64,000 nt of DNA from NCBI GenBank assembly GCA_949825065.1, contig OX463863.1:20360251-20424250 (forward strand), read 5' to 3'. Positions 23,761 through 36,911 of this stretch are shown in pieces; position 1 is the first letter of the stretch; each line of letters begins with the position of its first letter. A program made the position numbers and the translations under genes. This DNA is from Odontocerum albicorne. Taxonomy: Eukaryota > Arthropoda > Insecta > Trichoptera > Odontoceridae. The notes beneath the pieces were generated by a model. It worked only from the letters and a program-made list of their open reading frames with translations. It was not told the DNA's origin and did not search any database.

Positions 23761-23969
23761 TTCAGTAATTTTAATTATTTTATCAACTTTAATATAGGCC
23801 TCAATTCTAATAAATAGCAAGTTATTTAGGTAAATACATTACATAAGGTTGTATTGGGGCTAATTTGTGAGCTGTCACAGGACTCATCCTAGAATTTCCG
23901 AACTATAATTACGAACATTTAATTTTAGGTATAAAAAAATCTAAAATCCAATTATCGTGTACCAAATAT

Positions 23970-24450
23970 ATAAAAGTTGTTAAAATAATAAACAGAGTTG
24001 TGGTAACGCTATTAATAAAACTAAGCAAAGCAGTTTCAGTTCCCACATTCTTTCAGAACCCAAATTGATGAGGAGAGATAATGTTGTGTACATAAAAAAA
24101 ATTCATCAGTTGGTCCTTCACTATTTGCTCAATAATTTTTGAGAGAATGCTAAATAGAGACATGGGTCTATAATTTTCTAAATCATCCATTGAGCCTCCC
24201 TTGTGTATTGGGACAAAACGCTTTAATGCAGCTGGGAAAGTTACACTTTTAAAACTCAAATTTATTACATATTTCAGTGGTAGTGCCATAAATTTTTTAG
24301 TATGTTTTATCATTGTAGATGTGATCTGATCAGACCCCGGAGCGCTACTTGCTTTAAGTGTATTAATAGTAGCAAGAACTTCCCCTTCCGATATTGGCGT
24401 CAGATAAAAAGTATTCTCGGGTACTTTTAAAAAGACTTTATTCGTCATCC
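23970..24450 (-). mobile_element. Non-LTR reverse transcriptase fragment
   Basis: 24448-24053 on the minus strand encodes 131 residues of the RT fingers and palm: KASSAPGSDQI, FVPIHKGGSMDDLENYRPMS, LFSILSKIIEQIV, ISPHQFGF. After QFGF the frame is broken, but NVGTETALLSFINSV can be read on. The catalytic YADD region is missing. A Jockey- or CR1-like LINE is likely. Confidence 0.8.
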
Positions 24451-24539
24451 ATGACCGCGGGTTGGACAGATCTGTATTAAGGCAATCTGTGCTCCTTTAT
24501 ATATAAATAATCACAGCCCTTCTGCAAAAAGAAGAAGAA

Positions 24540-25110
24540 GAAAGCAGCCTCTGCCAGGGAGCGAGAATTTGTATCTATGATTATTTTTATGGCATCATTT
24601 GACACCCGTCATCACTTGAGACGCATATATTCCTTCACACGTTCCTACGTTCACATCCATAAATCAAGAATAAAATACACCATATCTGGCGTATACTCCA
24701 TACATAAACATTATTTAAGAAGATAATAGACACCGCGTATACTCCATCACATATAGGAGTGCATGGCCATTATTAAAAAGAAGTGTGTTATTTCTGTTGG
24801 TTTGAACCGTCACTTAGGTATTGTGTGTGATTTATATTGTCTGTATTTTTCCCCCGTTTTTGAGAGTTATTTATGGTATTGATTTAGTGGCTCATTCTGA
24901 CCGCTTCACTGTGATTGTGTGTATCAGTGTGCACTGCTTGATACAGTGGCGTTTTGTGTTTTATAAAGGCATATTTTTGCCTCAGCTCATTTTGACAGTT
25001 GATCTTCTGGGGTAGCGATCACAGTAACATCAGTACAATTGAGGTTTTACACCTTTTTTCAATTAACTATATTAGTTATTTTACGTTAAACTCAAGTTTT
25101 TTGGTTTAAC
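24540..25110 (+). repeat. Tandem-unit repeat, third copy
   Basis: Same module as 3470-4110, more diverged: GCGTATACTCCATCACATATAG units, then the TTTTGACAGTTGATCTTCTG and ACATCAGTACAATTGAGG tail. Unlike the other copies, no zinc-finger exon follows on this strand, and gene C (minus strand) starts on its other side. Confidence 0.65.
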
Positions 25111-25164
25111 CTTGACTAACTTCTCTTTTGATGAAAAATTGCATTTAAAATAAACAAATTTTAA

Positions 25165-26690
25165 CACGTTGATCGCCAACAGGTTCTACATAAAATAGTT
25201 AAAAAAATGATTATTTCTTTTTTAGTTGTATTTCATAGGATATGTAAGAATGTATTGTTTTTATTTATTTTGATGATTTTTTTACGAGGATTATTGGTTT
25301 TTTTTATATGCCGGCCACGGGTGACTGTTACGGCGCCAATAGATTGATTTATTGCAAGGCGCCGGGCCGGCCAATTTGCCGGCCACCTATCTCGCTCTGC
25401 CATGCGCGGGGCGACTGCGCGCTAGTTTGTTTTTGGTTAAAACATTGACCGTGATTTGTTTCGATTTCAATTAGTCACTCTTATTAGCAGTATTGCTAGT
25501 TGTGTCACATTAAAATAAACCAATGCCTATCGTGTTACAGTGAATAAGCTATACTGATACGATACCTGGTAGGACGAAACAAAAAGAAAAAGACGCCGCG
25601 TTTTATTAGAAATTGAAAGTGAAGATGAGTTAATAGAAGCATCAACATCAACAAGCAGAGGTAATGCCCCATCCTCAGAAAAGTGGTTTGATCCAAGGAG
25701 CCACCCCACCGGCCAAGTGTGATTGCATTTACAGAAATACCGGGTATGAAACCTCTCAGTTTGAGACATTCCATGCGCGATTCAAAGCCTGAAGACTTTT
25801 ATAAACTGCTAGTACCAGACTAATTTTTTTGAAAGAATAGCTTTACAGACGGACCAAACACTCGACGAAATTTGTGAAAACAACCAACAAGAGAGGCCAA
25901 GAAAAATACAAACCACAAATAGTTGTGGATTACAATAAAACAAAGGGTGCTATTGATTTGTCCGACCAAATGACTGCATATTCTACGCCATTGAGAAATA
26001 CCATAGTGGTACAATAAGCTATCTTGAATTGCTATTGAACACTGCACTCGTAAATGCGATGATACTTCACGAAATATTTACTAATAAAAAAAAACTGTCG
26101 TTAAATTCAGGAAAGCAATCTTTGCAATAAAAAAACAAGTCAACCCCGAACAGTGTCTAATTCAAGACCCAGGCGTCTGAAACACGAACTCAAGGGTAAG
26201 GAAGGTCCAGTGAGGGTAATAAGAAAATGGTGTCAAGGTTGTTACAAAGACAATGTTAAAAATAGAACAATAAAGGTACCAATTTATTGCCGTGAATGTC
26301 CTTCCATACCACACTTTTATTTGAAATGTTTCAATAAAGAACATCGTTATTGCTAAATTTTAATTTTTCGTAATTTTTATAACTTACATAATTTTCATTC
26401 TTATATCAATAAAAACACATTTACGATTTTATAAAAAAGTTGGTTTTTTTTTTATCAAATTTGCGAGCCTATATTTTGTGACTTGGAAGAAATATTCTCA
26501 GGCCAAGTTGCAGTATTATACAGAAGGGCCATCCCGGTCACTGCATATAGAAAAATCTATAATATGCGTGCCCGCTGGCCCTGTATAACAACTCAAAGGT
26601 AGACCTTCCTTGCCAGTCTCCGGTGACCCCCATGGCACCCTAAAAGCAATTTAGTGCCGGTCACCGGTGACCCCCATGTCGATCAACGTG
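25165..26690 (+). mobile_element. piggyBac-type element with TTAA duplication, internally deleted
   Basis: 1526 bp flanked by TTAA (25161-25164 and 26691-26694), with inverted ends CACGTTGATCG and CGATCAACGTG. Inside, the plus strand preserves pieces of a piggyBac transposase: an acidic N-terminal remnant near 25600, then VDYNKTKGAIDLSDQM at about 25925, ELLLNTALVNAMILHEIFTN at about 26030, and the C-terminal Cys-rich domain in 26153-26356 (CQGCY, YCRECPSIPHFYLKCF). The catalytic core is deleted. GC-rich subterminal motifs (GGTGACCCCCATG) are repeated near the right end. Confidence 0.88.
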
Positions 26691-26788
26691 TTAAGTATTA
26701 TTAACCATTCTTTTAACCTTCTCACCATGCAAGAAGTTAAAATATCCAAGTGGGAGAGCTTTGATTTATCTCCCAAAGGTGTTGGAAA

Positions 26789-27165
26789 ACCCTGCATTAG
26801 ATGATCATTGCCTCTTGATCCTGAAAACCCTGCATTAGATGATCATTGCCTGTTAATCCTGGAAACTCTGCATTAGATGATCATTGCCTGTTAATCCTGG
26901 AAACTCTGCATTAGATGATCATTGCCTCTTGATCCTGAAAACTCTGCATTAGATGATCATTGCCTCTTGATCCTGGAAACTCTGCATTAGATGATCATTG
27001 CCTGTTAATCCTGGAAACTCTGCATTAGATGTTCATTGCCTCTTGACCCTGGAAACCCTGTACTAGATGATCATAATTTCTTGACCCTGGAAACTCTGCA
27101 TTAGATGATCATTGCTTTTTCACACTGAAAACACTGCATTAGGTGATCATTGCCTCTAGACCAAG
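26789..27165 (+). repeat. 38-bp minisatellite, ten copies
   Basis: Unit of the type ACTCTGCATTAGATGATCAT followed by TGCCTCTTGATCCTGGAA, ten copies with a few substitutions. A paralogous place at 55150-55225 has two copies. It lies between the piggyBac element and a hAT remnant. Confidence 0.93.
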
Positions 27166-28330
27166 AGTTCCCAAAGTGGTCGATATCGACCCCCTGAATT
27201 CGATTTGATTTCCTAGGGGGGGATAGTTTCAATAAAAAAAAATTTGGGGTCGACGAAAGCAAAAATAGTTCCCCTTACTACTGCTATTTGTTTGTTACTT
27301 CAAAATATCTGTGATTCCAATAGGTACCTAATTAAGAAGTAAAATAATAAAAAAAAACACTTTTTTAATAAAAACACATTACATACCCAACTTGTGAACG
27401 AAAAGGTAAATTGTGTCATTAAAAGAGTCACACGTAAGAATGCATGAAAATACTCACACATGTAGCTCAAACATGTCTGCATTCTCTTACCGAACATATC
27501 AAAGCGAGTGCGGACATGAAAAACCATTGCATGTCCGCACTTGCTGGCGGTGGGATGAGACAATATTCGATACTATTTATAATCTGTGAGCAGAATCTAT
27601 CAGTCTTGTACGGTCATGCTTTCATAAAACACTATAAATTGGTTAGTTTGATGTTCTTATTTGTGATTTGAACTTTAAATATAATTATTTATTGAGGTGC
27701 AGTATTACAAAAAAGAAAATCAGAGGCCACAGTTTATTTATTCGAGTTTGAACAAAAATCTTCTGGTTGGTTGTTATCGTGGTTACATAAGTTACCCGAA
27801 ACAACACGTACCTGAAGTGCTTGCAGTTCACTGCGTAATCCATAGGCAAAATTTAGTAGTCAAAAACCTTAGCGACAAATTGCATCAATCGCTTCAGTTT
27901 GTTATAACAGCTGTGAACAAAATTCCAAGTAACGCTTTGAACACTAGACTGTTCGCACGATTATGCGAGGAAAGCGAGGTAAATTTATATCGATTGGTTC
28001 TCCATACCAAAGTCCGCTGGCTTTCAAAAGGTTTATGTTTGGCGAGATTTTTGCACTTTTTCAATCTGTTTTAGAGTTTTTGGAAGACAAGGATTCCAGT
28101 TTGAAAGAAAATTTAGCTAAAAGTAAAACAGATATTGCTTATTTAACCGACTTATTTCTCAAATTTAATGATGTTAATTTACAACTGCAAGGAGAAAATT
28201 TGAATCTCGTCAAAGAAAAATCGGTCATATCGGCGTTTGTTGCCAGATTAATGTTTTTTAAGCAAAATATTACAAGATCTGAGCTTTCCCAGTTGCACAA
28301 CTTATTTAAGAGACGTGTTCCTTTGTAAAA
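27166..28330 (+). mobile_element. hAT transposase fragment (ZBED5/SCAND3-like)
   Basis: It begins with an end-like TTCCCAAAGTGGTCGATATC near 27168. The plus strand 27697-28074 and, after a frameshift, 27963-28328 encode the middle of a hAT transposase of the domesticated ZBED5/SCAND3-like type: CVIHRQNLVVKNLSDKLHQS, VRWLSKG, FLEFLEDKDSS-like, YLTDLFLKFNDVNLQLQGEN. The frameshift and missing C terminus indicate a relic. About 27240-27690 shows no clear coding. Confidence 0.75.
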
Positions 28331-29089
28331 AAAATTATATATTGTATTATAAGTGTACGTATACTAGTTGCTACCCAAAATGTAGTATGGACCATGCGCT
28401 GTATCTCTAAGGAATCAGTCATTTGGAATGTTCTTTGGAAGCGCGTGGGAGCTGCAATAGTTTACTGTGAGGAGGCTGGTCATCTCATTGGAATGGATAA
28501 ATATTAAATAAAAGTTCCTTTTGTTCAGTTTTGGAAAATGCAACGAAGAAATATCTTCATATTTTTTGGTCCTTTAATGTCACTATGATCCATTCATACA
28601 CCTTGTCGTGCATAATTTCACTCTTTTATTATATATAACCTTTTAGTATATTTCTTATATAAATTGTGTGACTGATAGAAGATATATTTGTATTGTCTCG
28701 GGTACAAGAAATCTGAAAATTAAAGTCCTATAAAATAAATCAGAAGCCAGTTGACGAGGGACGCATGGCAAGAGTGTATCCTTGAGGAGTCTGTTTTATC
28801 GCATTGGGATGGACCGAAGTTCAACCGATTGGCCGTCGAGTGAGGCTGAAGTGAGGAAATTGAGGGAAGGATTTATTTATTTTAAAATATTAAAGAGTGT
28901 ATCAATCGTACCAAAGTCATTTTAATTACAATAATATAAAAGGTTAAAGGGCTTATCACTCAGTACGACATTTTCAAGCCTTTCGGATGTGTACACATAA
29001 ACACGGTTTCGTAACGTGATGCGGCACTTATGGTGAAATATGTTCTTGTCGAACGACAACTGAGTTTTTCTATACAAGTATCTTGGGGT
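28331..29089. other. Unassigned non-coding stretch
   Basis: No coding, RNA or terminal-repeat structure recognised. It is AT-rich except around 28380-28500 and 28740-28860. Confidence 0.5.
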
Positions 29090-29520
29090 AAGGGTCCTGC
29101 TACCTGGTCGCATTTTAAGTATTTTTGTAATCCAATGTATGAGAGATGCGAAGAGAATAATCTGAGAATGAATGTTGTAAAATTCAAAGTGATGGTGATA
29201 CAAAAGAGTGAAAGGAAAAGCAATTACAATATAAGAGTTAAGAGGGATAACAAACGGCATGTGGAAAGAATGAATGAAGAAAAGCTAACAAAACAGATAT
29301 ACAGTATAGTGCAAATGTGTGAGAGGAAGGTCAAGAAAAGTAATGTTGGGTCAAGTAAATGATATTCCGAAAGGACATGTAGAAAGTCAGAGAAATTATA
29401 GAAGTTATAGAAGAAGGTGTATGGATGTAGAAGAGGCTAAGGATGTTTGCCGAGATAGGAAGACCAGGCACTCTGACTATACTGACAGGGAAATGGCATT
29501 ATGGTATGTATGTTTGTAAT
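29090..29520 (+). mobile_element. RTE-type LINE 3' fragment
   Basis: 29030-29362 and 29319-29519 carry the same blocks as the copy at 9895-10330: MNVVKFKVMVIQKSE, ERMNEEKLTKQIY, RRCMDVEEAKDVCRDRKT. The internal deletion is shared, so these copies descend from one deleted ancestor. Confidence 0.75.
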
Positions 29521-29786
29521 CTGGGGTTGTTGAAGTCCTTTCCTAGCTTCTGAAATCTAAAAATATTGCTAAAACATCAAAAACACAAGCTACGCCGTTC
29601 TTGTGGAATAAACATTTTTTTATTTTGAAGTATCGCTGGAGTTGTATAGTTTTGATCTCAACTCAGACAATTAATTTTTAAAATATTAAACAGTATAATG
29701 ATAAGGAAAACATCTTCAAAATAGCATCAAAAGTGAAGTTCAAATTTAAGACCAATAACTTGATTTTAGTATAAAAGAACTAATAT

Positions 29787-29897
29787 CTGTACCCTAGAGG
29801 ATAAACAACGTTGCATCATACAATTCATGTATGACGCATATGACGTTTATTCTCTAGGGTGCAAAGTGACTTCCGTGGTTTATCCTCTAGGGTACAG
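29787..29897. mobile_element. 111-bp MITE with 20-bp perfect inverted ends
   Basis: The ends are CTGTACCCTAGAGGATAAAC and its exact reverse complement, flanked by ATAT on both sides (29783-29786, 29898-29901). The paralogous uninterrupted sequence AACTAATATAGTT occurs in other copies of the surrounding repeat, which confirms an insertion. A partial copy lies at 57911-57950. Confidence 0.88.
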
Positions 29898-30212
29898 ATA
29901 TAGTTCATGGAAAAAAGCGTAAAACCCTTCTTTCTGAATAACGGCTCAAATTTGAGAAATGCTTTTTTAATAAAGTATTTCTCAAATTTGAGTTCTTTGT
30001 TTTGTACAACAATCAACTTGTTTTAAAGTTTTAACATCGAAAAAAATTGACAGGATTATTATACAAACATTTAGAAATTCTTATTTGCGCTAAGGTTAGA
30101 ATCTAACTTGAATCCTATTTGAAACCAAATTAAAACGATTAACGGTTGTTGACAGGAATTTAATGAATAAGCAAAAACTTATTACAAATACAATTCAAAT
30201 ATTTATACTCTC

Positions 30213-30471
30213 TCGTTATTGTATGCATGCGTGTCACAAACATCAATAGTCTCTGTGTTACTGTCTCGAGCACATTCCTTTTTTATATCCGCTTCCTGTA
30301 TGTCCATAGCATAATCAGGTAATACTGGTGCAGTATCCTCTTCTACATTTTCTTCTTTTATGGGAAAATCTGAATCCATTTGAAAGACCAAGTCATGTGA
30401 GTGCTTTTGTGAACTCATGACTGATGTCATATCTTTATTGAATGTATCATAAAATAACTGGGCCTTAAAAT
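30213..30471 (-). pseudogene. Orphan exon B, decayed
   Basis: The acceptor TTTTCTAG is intact and the peptide (PIKEENVEED, DIKKECARDS) keeps both SUMO-like motifs. However, a 4-nt insertion (TACA) near the end shifts the frame, and the donor GT has become GA (CGAGAGAGT instead of CGAGTGAGT). No finger exon follows at the expected distance on the minus strand. It is a duplicate of exon B from gene D that has lost function. Confidence 0.78.
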
Positions 30472-30869
30472 CTAGAAAAGCATATAAAAATTCAAATGTT
30501 CGGAAGCAATAAAATAAATAGATGACATATCTTATATATTATACACAACATGAAACTTATTTTCTTTGACTTGACTTGAACTCTGTCAATAAGTCTGAGG
30601 TGATAATAAGGCCAACACAGCACTCACAGGGCTATCTTATCTTAATATGGCATGGCTTTGCAGTTAGTATGATATAACTCAAGAAGATTGTTTGGCAGAA
30701 TGTTCAAGAATCGATTATCTGTAATAGTCCCAAGTTAGGGGCAGAAGTAAAATAAGGGCGATGATTTGGTTCTCATCAGCAGAACTACCTTATATTTTAT
30801 GGTCTTCAGATGATGTTGATAAAAATTTTATAGGTTTTAATTTCTTTTAAATTTTAAATGATCCATTTG

Positions 30870-31745
<876 letters not shown>

Positions 31746-31809
31746 ACTCCTTTCATAAGATTTTAAATGACTTTTTCGTGAGAATGTCTTATCACATTGT
31801 CCACAGATG

Positions 31810-33281
31810 TTAGTTATTTCCACTATGAATTTTTTCGTGAGAATTCAAATAATCTTTTCGTGAGAATGTCTTATCACATTGTCCACAGATGTAAGGCTTC
31901 TCTCCACTATGACTCCTTTCATGAGATTTTAAATTACATTTTTGTGTGAATGTCTTATCACATTGTCCACAGCTGTAAAGCTTCTGTCCACTATGAATCC
32001 TTATATGAGATTTTAAAACGCATTTTTGTGAGAATTTCTTATCACATTGTCCACAGCTGTAAGGCTTCTGTTCACTATGAATCCTTTCATGAGATTTAAA
32101 ATTAGCTATTCGTGAGAATGTCTTATCACATTGTCCACAGCTGTAAGGCTTCTCTACACTATGAATCCTTTCGTGAGATTTTAAATAATCTATTCGTGAG
32201 AATGTTTTATCACATTGTCCACAGCAGAAAGACTTCTCTCTTCTATGACTTCTTTCATGAGAATTCAAACAATCTTTTCGTGAGAATGTCTTATCACATT
32301 GTCCACAGATGTAAGGCTTCTCTCCACTATGACTCCTTTCATGAGATTTTAAATTACATTTTTTTGTGAATGTCTTATCACACTGTCCACAGCTGTAACG
32401 CTGCTGTCCACTATGAATCCTTATATGAGAATTCAAACGATATTTTCGCGAGAATGTCTTATCACATAGTCCACAGGTGTAAGGCTTCTCTCCACTATGA
32501 CTCCTTTCGTGAGATTTTAAATTACCTTTCCGTGAGAATGTCTTATCACATTGTCCACAGCTGTAAGGCTTCTCTCCACTATGAATCCTTTCATGATGTT
32601 TTAAATAACCTATTAGTGAGAATGTCTTATCACATTGTCCACAGCTGTAAGGCTTCTGTCCACTATGAATCCTTTCATGATATTTTAAATTACCTTTCCG
32701 TGCAAATGTCTTATCACACTGTCCACAGCTGTAAGGCTTTTCTCCACTATGAATCTTTTCATGAGATTTCAAATTACGTTTATCAGAGAATGTCTTATCA
32801 CATTGTCCACAGCTGTAAGGCTTCTCTGCACTATGAATCCTTTCATGAGATTTTAAAACGCATTTTTTAAAGAATGTCTTATCACATTGTCCACATTTGA
32901 AAGGCTTCTCTCCACTATGAATCCTTTCATGATATTTTAAAAGGCATTTTTTTGAGAATGCCTTATCACATTGTCCACAGCTGTAAGGCTTTTCTCCACT
33001 ATGAATCCTTTCATGAGATTTTAATTTGCCTTTTCGTGAGAATGTCTGTGAACAATTACCACAACCATAGGAATTCTCTCCAGATGGATTATTTTTATGA
33101 TGTTTTAAACTCTTTTTTTGTGTTAATAACTTTTTACAATTTTTAAAACTGCAGGGATTTTCTCCTCTATGAATTCTCAATTTGCATTTTAAATTTGAAC
33201 TGTTTCCACAATGTTCAAAGCTATGTGAACCATTTTCACTGCTTTTTTCTTTACTAAATTGGTTGCTCATATCACCTGAAT
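31810..33281 (-). CDS. Zinc-finger gene D, C2H2 array exon (15 fingers)
   Basis: The exon starts after TATTTTTAG on the minus strand (phase 1), passes an in-frame ATG at 33270, and encodes about 490 residues. Two degenerate fingers are followed by fifteen canonical ones with HSGEKPY or HSGQKPY linkers; finger 9 and finger 14 ([17 protein letters not shown]) and fingers 10 and 15 show internal duplication. The end is HSGNN-TAA, caused by a 2-nt deletion in a linker; finger sequence continues beyond. It shares its degenerate leader almost exactly with gene 1, but finger order and DNA-contact residues differ. Exons B (33576-33830) and A (38066-38249) lie upstream. Confidence 0.88.
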
Positions 33282-33575
33282 CTAAAAATATATGAAAATT
33301 AAGAAAAAATCTCTAAATTATTGAAAACATAGATCTCAATTCTTTTTGTTATAAAGCCTTTCTCAAATTTGAGTTCTTTGATTTATACAACAATTAACTT
33401 GTGTTGAATTGTTAATTTAGAAAAAAAATTACAGGGAGAAGATAAAACATCTTTATTATTTATGCTAAGGCTAAACTTGAATCCTGTTTCAAACCAAAGA
33501 AAAAAATTATATTGTTCAGAATTTAATGAATAAGCGAAAACTTATTCGGATTACAATTAAAATAGTTATACTCAC

Positions 33576-33830
33576 TCGTTATTGCATGCGTGTCAGAAAC
33601 ATCAACAGTCTCTGTGTTACTGTCCCGAGCACATTCCTTTTTTATATCCACTTCCTGTATATCCATAGCATAATCAGGTAATATTGGGGCAGTATCCTCT
33701 TCTACATTTTCTTCTTTTATGAAAAAATCTGAACAAATTTCCAATTCCAAATCATAGGATTCCCTTTGTGAACTCATTACTAAGGTTATTTCTTTATTGA
33801 ATGTATCATAAGATGGCTGGGCTTTAATAT
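33576..33830 (-). CDS. Zinc-finger gene D, exon B
   Basis: 255 nt between acceptor TTTTTCATAG and donor GTGAGT (minus strand), phase 1 at both ends. It contains FFIKEENVEEDTAP and DIKKECARDSNTETV, so both SUMO-like motifs are intact. It differs from the mirror exon at 7105-7359 at only a few positions. Spliced to the array exon it stays in frame. Confidence 0.8.
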
Positions 33831-34498
33831 CTATGAAAAAAACATACATGTTCAAATCTTCTGAAGTAATAAAACAAATAGATAATATATTATCAACAAC
33901 TCGAAACCTCCTTTCTTTGTCCTTCTGTTAATAAGTCTGAACTGACAATAACGCCAACACAGCACTCATAGAGCTATCTTATCTTAATATGTCATGGCTT
34001 TTTAGCTACTTTTGCGACTAGAGAAGATAATTAGGTCATATGCTCAAGAAGATTGATGGTGCAGTTAATATATGTAATAGTTCCGAGTTAGGGGAAGAAT
34101 AAAAATAAGGGCGATGATTTGATTCTCATCAGCAGAAAACCTTATATTTTATGGACTTCAGATGATATTGATTCATTTTTTAACAGATTCAATGCCAAGC
34201 ACTGAATAATCCACATATAAATTAGTACCCCACGGTTATATAAGCGTTAATAATGTTGAGTTTATATTACCAATTCAACATATGGTTCTAATTTTTTACA
34301 ATAAGTATAGATCAAAGATTCCCAAAGTGGTCTATATGGACCCTCAAGGGTCGATTTCTACTTGCAGAGGGTCTATGTCAGCGAGAAAAGAAAATGGGGG
34401 TGCATGTTAGCGGATCCCATTTAGGCAGATCATCATCAATATTTAGGCATTCCGTAAATGTCTTATTACACCTAACACAGATTGTATGTACATACATA

Positions 34499-36911
34499 CA
34501 GGGTGTCCCAAAGGGCAACGTCAAGTCGCTATCGAGGAAGAGGCCAGCTTATGAGGGTTCAGAATTAAAAAAATTTTTTTGAAAAAACCTTATACTTTTC
34601 GAGTTATAGGCATTTCTTCGAAAATTGTAAAAGTAGCTACCCTGAGCCGAATGTTTGTATATTGTGACTAAAAATTGCCATACTTTATGATTTTAATGGT
34701 TGTATCGCAAACCTAGATAGACCTGCTATTAGTCGGAGTCAGAAATAAAACAAAAAAAAATGTGCACGTTTGAAAAAAAAATTGTTTTTGTCCGATCATA
34801 AAAAATAATATTTGTTATCAGCCAACTTTAACTCATCATACTGTAAAAATAATGTACTACGCTTACCTGGCAAATTACATCAAAAGTTGGCCTGTTTAGT
34901 CAGGATTTCAAAATTGTACAATACATATCTACTACTCCTTTAAAAATAGTTTTAAAACATTAATTTCTGAAATTAAAGATCGAATTCAAAAATTTTGAGC
35001 GAGACAACGATACGGCGGATGCACTAGTTAGAGTAATACAGCTAGTGTCGCCATTTTTGATATGTAATATCTAGCTCTTGTCAAAAATGGTGTCTTACTC
35101 TAACTCGTTCATCGGCCGTATCGTTTGTCTCGCTCAAAATTTTTGAATTCGATCTTTAATTTCAGAAATTAATGTTTTAAAATTATTTTTAAAGGAGTAG
35201 TAGATATGTATTGTACCATTTTGAAATCCTGACTAAACAGGCCAACTTTTGATGTAACTTGCCAGGTAAGCGTAGTACATTATTTTTACAGTATGATGAG
35301 TTAAAGTTGGCTGATAACAAATATTAGGTCCCCACATACGAAACCGGCGTTTTGCCGTACTTGCAACTTTGATCTCAAATATCTTCTCTTTGGTTAGGAA
35401 TTTCAAACTCAAATTTATACAGCTATTTACTCAAGTATTTGTGTTTCGAAAATTATAATTCATTTGTTTTTCCCTCAATTGTTTTTTTTCTTTGCGTCAC
35501 TCAGTTTACAAAATGGAAAACTTGAAATATCGCGTTATTTACGAGTACGAGTTCCACCGTGGCACCAGTGCTGCAGAAACGGCTCGAAGGATTAATGATG
35601 TGTATGGCGACGGTGCCGCAAAAGAAAACACAGTGCGTTTTTGGTTCCAACGTTTTCGTTCTGGAAATTTCGACCTGCAGAACAAGCCCGGAGACCAAAG
35701 TTAATAATGAAGAATTGAAGGCTATTGTGGAAGCGGATCCATCGCAAACCACGTCCGAGTTAGCTGCAGGCTGCGGTGTTAGTGATAAAACTGTTTTAAT
35801 CCACTTGAAGCAAATTGGGAAGGTGAAAAAGCTTGAAAGGTGGGTACCTCACGAATTGAGTGAAGCAAATCAACAAACGCGCGTTGACTGCTGCGTTGCA
35901 TTACTCAACCGGCACAATAATGAAGGGATTTTGAATCGAATCATTACCTGTGATGAAAAGTGGATCCTGTATGATAATCGGAAGCGCTCATCACAATGGC
36001 TGAACCCTGCCGAACCAGCCAAACCATGCCCCAAGCGAAAATTGACTCCAAAAAAGTTACTTGTGAGCGTTTGGTGGACTAGTGCTGGTGTCGTTCACTA
36101 CAGCTTTCTTAAATCTGGCCAGACGATTACGGCAGATGTCTATTGTCAGCAACTGCAAACCATGATGGAAAAGCTAGCTGCTAAACAACCGAGGCTGGTT
36201 AATCGCTCTAGGCCACTGCTGCTTCATGATAACGCTAGACCACACACTGCACAACAGACGGCTACCAAATTAGAAGAGCTTCAATTGGAATGTCTAAGAC
36301 ATCCACCGTACTCTCCGGACCTTGCCCCGACAGATTACTATTTTTTTCGAAATTTGGATAACTTCTTGCAAGGGAAAAAATTCAACTCCGATGGGGCAGT
36401 CCAAACCGACTTCAAAGATTTTATTGATTCCCGTCCGAATGGTTTTTTTAGTAAAGGGATCGATGAACTACCTATGAGATGGCAAAAGTGCATAGATAGC
36501 AATGGTACATACTTTGACTAAATAAATATATTATATTAAAAAAAAATCAACTTTATGTTCCTCCCAAACAAAACGCCAATTTCACATGTAAGGACCCAAT
36601 ACTATTTTTTATGATCGGACAAAAACAATTTTTTTTTCAAACGTGCACATTTTTTTTTGTTTTATTTCTGACTCCGACTAATAGCAGGTCTATCTAGGTT
36701 GGCGAAACAACCATTAAAATCATAAAATATGGCAATTTTTAGTCACAATATACAAACATTCGGCTCAGGGTAGCTACTTTTACAATTTTCGAAGAAATGC
36801 CTATAACTCGAAAAGTATAAGGCTAATTCAAATTTTTTTTTTTAATTCTGTACCCTCATAAGCTGGCCTCTTCCTCGATACAAGCTTGACGTTGCCCTTT
36901 GGGACACCCTG
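34499..36911. mobile_element. Foldback transposon with arms of about 550 bp, TA target duplication
   Basis: The ends are CAGGGTGTCCCAAAGGGCAA and its reverse complement, flanked by TA (34497-34498, 36912-36913). Without the mariner it is about 1.14 kb, nearly all palindromic: 34499-35040 pairs with 35090-35323 plus 36600-36911. The loop near 35040-35090 is short. No coding sequence of its own is seen. The empty site is preserved at about 6400 in the other arm. Confidence 0.9.
35324..36599 (+). mobile_element. mariner transposon inside the foldback element
   Basis: 1276 bp with inverted ends (TTAGGTCC...GAAACCGGCGTTTT against TTGGGTCC...GAAATTGGCGTTTT) and TA on both sides. Transposase: 35492-35704 gives the N-terminal helix-turn-helix part; 35701-36521 continues in another frame with TCDEKWILYDN, LLHDNARPHTA and LAPTDYYFF, the D,D34D triad, to the C terminus. 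One lesion near 35690, in the GRP linker region, separates the frames; otherwise the gene looks intact, so this is probably the youngest insertion of the three. Confidence 0.93.

Noticed and set aside
24540..25110. Promoter of gene C
   Set aside because: The repeat is on the plus strand, opposite to gene C, and more than 1.5 kb from its exon A; I kept it only as a repeat.
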